Shown here in pieces: positions 58,356 through 64,000 of a DNA stretch of 64,000 nt. Origin of the DNA: Anabaenopsis elenkinii CCIBt3563. GTDB taxonomy: Bacteria; Cyanobacteriota; Cyanobacteriia; Cyanobacteriales; Nostocaceae. Numbering within the stretch: position 1 is the stretch's first letter; each line of letters opens with the position of its first letter. Below the pieces are notes generated by a model. That model did not search any database, had not been told where the DNA came from, and saw only the letters and a list, made by a program, of their open reading frames with translations. Where the stretch lies: NCBI RefSeq assembly GCF_015245355.1, contig NZ_CP063311.1, positions 3,138,469-3,202,468 of the forward strand. The letters are read 5' to 3'. Both the position numbers and the translations under genes were made by a program.

Positions 58356-60023
58356 ATGCTTACCAATAAATTATTCAACAATAAACGAGTCAATTCACTT
58401 CTCAATACATCGATTTTTTTTGTCAGTAAACATCAAGCATGGCATGGTGATATCAACACAATATCATTTGATGGAAATGGTATAAAAGCTAAACTAATTA
58501 ATTTAGTAAAACCTTGTTTTATTATCAGAGTTGAAGATAAAATTGGCGTCACTAATGAGGGAGAATTACTTCATTCCCCGAATGGCAAAACCGGACAAGA
58601 ACTGTTAATGTCTGTTCCAAGCGTGCAGATTCAACAGTTAGGCGATCCCAATTTTATAGATTTCCATAATGTTAAATATGCCTATACCACGGGTTCCATG
58701 GCTCATGGTATTGCATCTGAAGAATTAGTAATAGCCCTTGGTAAGGAGAAAATTTTAAGTTCATTTGGTGCTGGAGGTTTATCTCCTGACCGTGTGGAAG
58801 CAGCCATCAAGCGTATTCAGGAAGCCCTACCCCAAGGTCCTTACGCTTTTAACTTACTTCATAGTCCCAGTGAACCTTCCATTGAACGGGGTATCATTGA
58901 TTTGTATTTGAAACATCAAGTTAGAACAATAGAAGCATCTGCGTTTTTAGATTTAAGTGAAAACATTGTCTACTACCGGGTTGCAGGACTAGGGTTAAAT
59001 GCAGCTAATCAAATCGAAATCAAAAATAAAGTCATTGCCAAAGTTTCTCGCCCAGAAGTCGCCAGAAAATTCTTAGAACCTGCTCCTGTAAAAATTCTCA
59101 AAAAATTACTACAGCAAGGTCTAATCAGTGAATTACAAGCAACTCTAGCTGCAAAAATTCCCATGGCTGATGATATTACTGTGGAAGCAGATTCTGGCGG
59201 ACACACAGATAATCGTCCTTTAGTTTGTCTGTTACCATCCATGCTGGAATTAAGAGATCAAATTCAAGGCCAATATGGTTATGAAAGACCAGTGAGAATC
59301 GGAGTAGCTGGAGGAATTGCCACTCCACAATCAGTATTAGCCGCTTTTATGATGGGTGCTGCTTATGTTGTTACTGGTTCCATTAACCAATCCTGTGTTG
59401 AAGCTGGAACTTCTCAATATACTAAACAATTACTAGCTCAGGCAGATATGGCTGATGTAATGATGGCTCCAGCAGCAGATATGTTTGAAATGGGAGTAAA
59501 ATTACAAGTTCTCAAAAGAGGAACCCTATTTCCTCTGCGAGCACAAAAACTTTTTGAGTTATACAAAAATTATGATTCAATCGAAGAAATACCTTTGACT
59601 GAAAGAGAGAAAATAGAAAAGCAAATCTTCAGAAATAGTTTAGATAGCATTTGGCAAGAAACAGTTAATTATTTATCTGAACGTAATCCGGAAAAACTGT
59701 ATAAAGCCGCCAACAATCCCAAGCTGAAAATGGCTCTAATTTTTCGCTGGTATCTAGGATTGTCTTCTCGTTGGTCTAACTCTGGTGAGAAGGGTCGAGA
59801 AATTGATTATCAAATCTGGTGTGGTCCATCCATGGGCAGTTTCAATAACTGGGTAAAAGGGTCTTACTTAGAGGATTTAAATAACCGCAAAGTAGTGGAT
59901 GTTGCCCATCATATGATGATAGGAGCAGCATTTTTATACAGATTACAAAACCTCAAGGTTCAAGGATTGCAAATCCCCGACTCTTATACTCAATATCACC
60001 CAGTTATTTATAGTCAGCTTTAA
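58356..60023 (+). CDS. PfaD-family FMN-dependent enoyl reductase
   Basis: 555 residues, the usual length for the PfaD family, which provides trans-acting enoyl reduction for PUFA and related polyketide synthases. Family blocks: SFGAGGLSPDRVEAAIKRIQ, YAFNLLHSPSEPSIERGI, DDITVEADSGGHTDNRP, IGVAGGIATPQSVLAAFMMGAAYVVTGSINQ, and ADMFEMGVKLQVLKRGTLFP. The fold is an FMN-binding TIM barrel like nitronate monooxygenase. It follows the KS-AT gene by about 115 bases; the acyltransferase gene follows after 29 bases. Confidence 0.93.
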   Translation: MLTNKLFNNKRVNSLLNTSIFFVSKHQAWHGDINTISFDGNGIKAKLINLVKPCFIIRVEDKIGVTNEGELLHSPNGKTGQELLMSVPSVQIQQLGDPNFIDFHNVKYAYTTGSMAHGIASEELVIALGKEKILSSFGAGGLSPDRVEAAIKRIQEALPQGPYAFNLLHSPSEPSIERGIIDLYLKHQVRTIEASAFLDLSENIVYYRVAGLGLNAANQIEIKNKVIAKVSRPEVARKFLEPAPVKILKKLLQQGLISELQATLAAKIPMADDITVEADSGGHTDNRPLVCLLPSMLELRDQIQGQYGYERPVRIGVAGGIATPQSVLAAFMMGAAYVVTGSINQSCVEAGTSQYTKQLLAQADMADVMMAPAADMFEMGVKLQVLKRGTLFPLRAQKLFELYKNYDSIEEIPLTEREKIEKQIFRNSLDSIWQETVNYLSERNPEKLYKAANNPKLKMALIFRWYLGLSSRWSNSGEKGREIDYQIWCGPSMGSFNNWVKGSYLEDLNNRKVVDVAHHMMIGAAFLYRLQNLKVQGLQIPDSYTQYHPVIYSQL

Positions 60024-60052
60024 GGATTGCTGATCGGAAAACTCTAGAAAAA

Positions 60053-61384
60053 ATGATTAATAATAGAAAACTGGGATGTCTTGAGCAGGCCATGGAAAAC
60101 CTAAATAGGCGTGCTAAAACCTGGAACATAGTCACTATTAGCCGCATCAAAGGGCCTCTCAGGGAGGGAATTATAAGAGAGGCGTTAGATATGATTCAAG
60201 ACCGTCACCCCCGACTTAATTCCCACATTGTTAGTGTGAGAAATACTCTGCACTTTCAAACCGAAGGAACGGCAAAAATTCCTTTGCGTGTTGTAGAAAA
60301 ATTGGCTCATGAGCAATGGACAGAGGTTGTTGAAGAAGAAATGAACCAGGAAATTGATAGCTGTGAGTGTTTGATGCGATCCGTACTGGTTCATATCCAG
60401 AGCCACAGCTATGACAATTATCTGATCACAACATTACATCATGCTGTTGCGGATGGTTTATCATCCATGGGTCTACATTCAGAAATCTTGACTTATTGTC
60501 AGCAAATTGTTTCTGGAAAGCTCATTTACCTTACTAGTTTACAACCACTACAACCTATAGAAGCACTGCTACCCAGATGGACACAGAAGTTAACAGGTAA
60601 AATTAGCAGTACACTGTTGTTATTGAAATTGGGTGTACAAAAAATTTGGCATCGACCACAAACATTAGGGTTTGATAAATATGTCCCCATTGCCCAACGT
60701 CGTTGTAATATTATTCATAGGCAACTTGATCAACAGTTAACTCAACAGTTAGTTAATAATTGTCGGCAAGCAAACATCACAGTTAATAGCGCTTTATGTG
60801 CGTTGATGATGCTAATAATTGCCAAGAAAATCACTAGAAATAGAACAAAAAACATCAGAGTAAACTGCTTATCTTATTTTGATGTGCGCAGACATTTAGA
60901 ACCAAAAATTAGTGATCAGGACATGGCTGTGTTAGCTTCATCTATTATGGAATTTTATACCATACAGACCGATACATGTTTCTGGGAATTAGCGCGTGAA
61001 GTAAAACAAAAGTTGGAAGCTAGTACAAAGCGCAATGATATCTTTAAAATGATATTAATTGCCAAGCATCTCATAAATTATTCTTTAACCTACCCGAAGC
61101 AAGTAGCCGCCACAGTATCCCTATCTAATGCTGGTAGAGTCAATATTCCCAAACTTTATGGTGAATTTGAACTAGAAGAAATCAGTTTTCTTGGTTCTCA
61201 TGCTTTATATGCAGGTATGTTTATTACTCATGCTTCAACTTTTGAAGGAAAGATGCTCTTGAATTTTGTATTTTCTGAACCTGCAATTAGTCGCCAGAAT
61301 ATGGAGACTCTTGTAAATGAATTGATCTCGGACATTATTTATGTGTCTGAGTTAAAGTTTGTACCAAGTTTAACTAAACGTTAA
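60053..61384 (+). CDS. Condensation/PapA5-type acyltransferase, copy 1
   Basis: 443 residues of the superfamily of NRPS condensation domains, PapA5 and wax-ester synthases. The active site LHHAVADG has His129, His130 and Asp134 in the HHxxxDG pattern, so it should be catalytically competent. The region around FELEEISFLGSHALYAGMF corresponds to the second half-domain and the channel-closing part. In related systems such enzymes move an acyl chain from an ACP to an alcohol or amine. About half of the residues match the next gene, so the pair arose by tandem duplication. Gap to PfaD is 29 bases. Confidence 0.8.
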   Translation: MINNRKLGCLEQAMENLNRRAKTWNIVTISRIKGPLREGIIREALDMIQDRHPRLNSHIVSVRNTLHFQTEGTAKIPLRVVEKLAHEQWTEVVEEEMNQEIDSCECLMRSVLVHIQSHSYDNYLITTLHHAVADGLSSMGLHSEILTYCQQIVSGKLIYLTSLQPLQPIEALLPRWTQKLTGKISSTLLLLKLGVQKIWHRPQTLGFDKYVPIAQRRCNIIHRQLDQQLTQQLVNNCRQANITVNSALCALMMLIIAKKITRNRTKNIRVNCLSYFDVRRHLEPKISDQDMAVLASSIMEFYTIQTDTCFWELAREVKQKLEASTKRNDIFKMILIAKHLINYSLTYPKQVAATVSLSNAGRVNIPKLYGEFELEEISFLGSHALYAGMFITHASTFEGKMLLNFVFSEPAISRQNMETLVNELISDIIYVSELKFVPSLTKR

Positions 61385-61447
61385 TCTGGATTTATCTGAC
61401 TACTGAGCAAACAGTCAAAAACCCTAAATTTCAACCCTTATAAAAAA

Positions 61448-62779
61448 ATGAGTGACAACCGAAAGTTGGGAAGAACTGAGCAGGTTATGGAACAAGTCAA
61501 TAGACGTGCTAAGACCTGGAATATAGTTACTATTAGCCGCATCAAAGGATTTCTGAGTGCAGAAATCCTCAGACCCGCTCTAGATATGATTCAGCATCGC
61601 CACCCTCGACTTAATTCCAGGATTGTCTATTATAAGGACAGTCTTTATTTTCAAACTGAAGGAACAACACAGATTCCTTTGCGTGTTATTAGAAATTTTG
61701 ATGATGAACAATGGGAAGAAATTGTTCGTGAAGAGATGAACATGGAAATTGACAGTAGTAAATGTCTGCTCCGAGCGGTGCTGGTTCACATCGAGAGTCA
61801 GAGCAGTGTATATCTGATGACCACGGTACATCATGCAGTAGGGGATGGGTTATCATCTGTCCAACTTCATTCCGAAATTTTGACTTATTGTCAGAAAATT
61901 GTATCCGGCGACTCCATTCATCCCGTTCATAGCTTATTTCCACTTCCACCGATAGAGGAACTATTACCCCCGCAAACAAAAGGGTTAAAAGGTAAAATAT
62001 CTAGTATGTTGTTTTTGTTGCGATTAGGACTTAAAAAACTTTTTTTTAATCCAAAAACATTAGGTTATGAAAAATATGTACCGATTGAGCAGCGTTATTC
62101 TAATATTATTCATAGAGAGCTTGAACCACATATAACCCAACAGTTAGTTAATTGCTGTCGCCAAGAAAAAACAACAGTAAACAGTGCTTTATGTGCTGCA
62201 ATGATGTTGGCTGTTGCCAGTAAAATGGAGACAGTTAGTGGAAAGAAAATTTGTATGAATTCTCTATTAGCTGTTGATTTGAGAAAACGTTTGGAAAATA
62301 AAATTAGTAATCATCATATGGCTGTGTTGGTCTCAAATATTATAGGCTTTCATACCCTAGAAGCCAACAAGTCCTTCTGGGAATTAGCAAGGGAGGTCAA
62401 GCAAACTGTTGAAACTAGTATTAAGAGGGGCGATATCTTTAAAACTATCTTAGTAGCACAGCATATGATCAACTTTTGTTTTACCTACCCTCAGAAATTA
62501 GTTGGTACGGTGTTACTATCAAATATTGGTCAGGTGAACATACCTGAAGTTTACGGTAAATTTGAATTAGAAGAAATTAGTTTTGCTAGCTCCCAGTCTT
62601 TGTACACAGGTATGTTCATGAGCCATACGGCGACTTTTAGAGGTAAAATGCTGTTGAATTTCGTGTTTTCTGAGCCTTCAATTAGCCGGGATAATATGGA
62701 AGAGATTGTAAATAATTGTATGCTGTATCTTATCCACGTATGCCAGTTTAATATTGAGGATAGATTAATGATTGTCTAA
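61448..62779 (+). CDS. Condensation/PapA5-type acyltransferase, copy 2
   Basis: 443 residues, same length as copy 1, and again HHAVGDG intact (His128, His129, Asp133). Shared blocks include NRRAKTWNIVTISRIKG, SFWELAREVKQ, FELEEISF and LLNFVFSEP. Differences cluster in the middle (about 150-290), where substrate channels of such enzymes lie, which suggests different acyl or acceptor substrates. It starts 63 bases after copy 1 and is followed by a free ACP. Confidence 0.8.
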   Translation: MSDNRKLGRTEQVMEQVNRRAKTWNIVTISRIKGFLSAEILRPALDMIQHRHPRLNSRIVYYKDSLYFQTEGTTQIPLRVIRNFDDEQWEEIVREEMNMEIDSSKCLLRAVLVHIESQSSVYLMTTVHHAVGDGLSSVQLHSEILTYCQKIVSGDSIHPVHSLFPLPPIEELLPPQTKGLKGKISSMLFLLRLGLKKLFFNPKTLGYEKYVPIEQRYSNIIHRELEPHITQQLVNCCRQEKTTVNSALCAAMMLAVASKMETVSGKKICMNSLLAVDLRKRLENKISNHHMAVLVSNIIGFHTLEANKSFWELAREVKQTVETSIKRGDIFKTILVAQHMINFCFTYPQKLVGTVLLSNIGQVNIPEVYGKFELEEISFASSQSLYTGMFMSHTATFRGKMLLNFVFSEPSISRDNMEEIVNNCMLYLIHVCQFNIEDRLMIV

Positions 62780-62934
62780 ATTGGAAAATTCCTATTTTTA
62801 TTCAGAGAGTAGTTGATAATTTCTCCTGAATAATGGCGGTATCTGAATTTTTTTGACTATTTTTAGATTAATAATGTATGACTTTTTTTGATTCATGTCA
62901 TTAGTATCTATTGAGTATTTATCGCGAGGAAAAA

Positions 62935-63240
62935 ATGAACGGTTTTACTCCTAATTCTATTGGTAGAGAATCCTATACTGCCAAAACCATTGAAGCTTGG
63001 CTAGTATCTCAAATTGCTGAACAATTGAGTATTCAACCTGAGGAAATAGATGTTAAAGAACCTTTAGATAGCTACGGTTTGGACTCAGCCCAGGCTGTTA
63101 TTTTGGCAAATAAAGCAGAGAAATTACTGGGATTTAAGCTGTCTCCTCTGTTGTTGTGGTATTACCCCACTATTGCATCACTGGCTGAACGTGTAGCGGA
63201 AGACTTAGAAAGTTCTGATTCGGAGATATTTCATATTTAA
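62935..63240 (+). CDS. Free-standing acyl carrier protein
   Basis: 101 residues with one ACP domain (about 15-98). The phosphopantetheine site is DSYGLDSAQ with Ser51. LLLWYYPTIASLAERVAEDL is the usual fourth-helix end, closest to ACPs of type I PKS. The ATG at 62935 has GAGGA 6-10 bases upstream; a TTG eight codons earlier is less likely. Likely carrier for the acyltransferases or for the next module. Confidence 0.88.
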   Translation: MNGFTPNSIGRESYTAKTIEAWLVSQIAEQLSIQPEEIDVKEPLDSYGLDSAQAVILANKAEKLLGFKLSPLLLWYYPTIASLAERVAEDLESSDSEIFHI

Positions 63241-63242
63241 TT

Positions 63243-63275
63243 GGACTTACACAAGTATTAGATAAAACTCCAATT
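63243..63275. repeat. Copy of the GGACTTAC repeat
   Basis: GGACTTACACAAGTAT starts two bases after the ACP stop codon. It matches GGACTTACGCAAGTAT at 30032 with one change and the end of the element at 54760. Only one end is seen here. Confidence 0.55.
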
Positions 63276-63395
63276 CTTTCTTGAAAATAATTAATCTGTA
63301 GAAGATTTGATAGGAATAAAATCATGTTAATCGATGATAATCATTGCCTGTAAAAAATTGTACATACTTTGTCATAATTGGAAAAAATTGCCACT

Positions 63396-64000
63396 ATGAA
63401 AGCATCAGAAATTATTACCCAACTCACTGAAAAAGGTGTTCATATTTGGGCTGATAATAATGAACTCAGGATTCGTTCTCCCAAGGGTATAATTACCCCA
63501 GAAATTCAGGCTAATCTCATGGCTTGCAAAACAGAGATTTTGGCTTTTATGCGTGAGAGAGATATAACTAAAAATCCGGTGACGCCTGTTATTCAGGGGT
63601 TAAACTTGTCAACTATTGGACGTTTAATTGGGGGATTTGGTGGTCATACGAATGGGGAATATACGCCACCCACCATTGACCCTAAAAAGATGGCTGAACA
63701 GTTAAAGGTGACATTTAAACCTTTACCTCATAACTATAAAAATGCAAAACTTGTGCAATTCCGCCAAGAATTGGAAAATTATCTCAGGGAATATGGTGTA
63801 AAAATTATTCCTTGGGAGGAAGCTACTACAGACTTTACTTATGATATGGTATTGCCAATCATTAACCAAAAAAAGATATTTAAGTTGAGGGGAGTAAGGG
63901 CTGAAATCAATGCTGTGATTGATGTTGAAAATCCTCCCTCTACATTGAAAAAATTGGCGATTTGTGCCGCCGAAAATTGGTACAGTTTTTATTCTAGTTT
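63396..64000 (+). CDS. Protein with TubC-like docking domain (cut by window end)
   Basis: An open frame of 201 codons that runs off the right edge. It starts at an ATG giving MKASEIITQLTEKGVHIWAD. Residues 1-55 (ELRIRSPKGIITPEIQANL, then CKTEILAFMRER) fit the TubC N-terminal docking domain, which normally joins NRPS/PKS proteins in an assembly line. What follows (TPPTIDPKKMAEQLKVTFKP and onward) is not an obvious condensation or KS domain and I do not recognise it. It lies 155 bases after the ACP on the same strand, so it is probably the next component of the locus. Confidence 0.7.
   Translation, partial: MKASEIITQLTEKGVHIWADNNELRIRSPKGIITPEIQANLMACKTEILAFMRERDITKNPVTPVIQGLNLSTIGRLIGGFGGHTNGEYTPPTIDPKKMAEQLKVTFKPLPHNYKNAKLVQFRQELENYLREYGVKIIPWEEATTDFTYDMVLPIINQKKIFKLRGVRAEINAVIDVENPPSTLKKLAICAAENWYSFYSS

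Overview
The window is chromosomal DNA from a filamentous, very probably heterocyst-forming cyanobacterium (order Nostocales; genus not assigned). Support comes from the rbcL-rbcX-rbcS operon followed by a Rubisco activase with a small-subunit-like tail, light-independent protochlorophyllide reductase ChlB, a DevBCA-type exporter beside an HglE/Pfa-type polyketide synthase, many HIP1 palindromes (GCGATCGC), short A/T-rich repeats of the kind common in this order, and an array at the left edge that resembles the heterocyst small RNA NsiR1.

Layout. 1-1055: six short transcription units in tandem, each ending in its own intrinsic terminator; no protein gene. 1406-4266: copper handling (metallochaperone, CopA-type ATPase, small membrane protein). 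4495-14380: housekeeping genes, including a FemAB/DUF482-like protein, queA, prmA, serA, and a minus-strand run panB - Uma2-like - acyl-CoA synthetase - panE. 15099-18805: rbcL, rbcX, rbcS and the activase, with a candidate NtcA site far upstream. 18947-24098: lipoprotein-like methyltransferase, APC permease, MgtE, a small membrane protein and an SDR. 24257-28817: a duplicated dipeptide-type ABC ATPase translationally coupled to an AbgT transporter, a short amidase remnant, yidD, and a phytol/dolichol-kinase-like protein.

29057-36011 is a peptide-secretion locus. Six precursor peptides with related double-glycine leaders surround one HlyD adaptor and one C39-peptidase ABC transporter. The leaders are alike but the cores fall into five types, including one made of a 12-residue Gly/aromatic/Arg repeat. 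36151-41776 returns to core genes (alpha/beta hydrolase, pyrH-frr, a geranylgeranyl-reductase-family enzyme, chlB).

42511 to the right edge is a lipid/polyketide locus. DevB-DevC-DevA-type export genes and a small putative DNA-binding gene lie on the minus strand. On the plus strand are a KS-AT-ACP-ACP-KR-DH synthase, a KS-AT protein whose KS has a chain-length-factor signature, a PfaD-type enoyl reductase, two tandem HHxxxDG acyltransferases, a free ACP and the start of a protein with a TubC-like docking domain. My reading is that the Pfa-type enzymes build a reduced acyl chain, the acyltransferases esterify or transfer it, and DevBCA exports the product. The relation to the classical heterocyst glycolipid cluster is inferred; several components are not ones I associate with it, so this is the best candidate here for an undescribed system.

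No tRNA, rRNA, CRISPR array or intact transposase gene was found. Starts were moved inward from the longest reading frame wherever a conserved N-terminus or ribosome-binding site argued for it.
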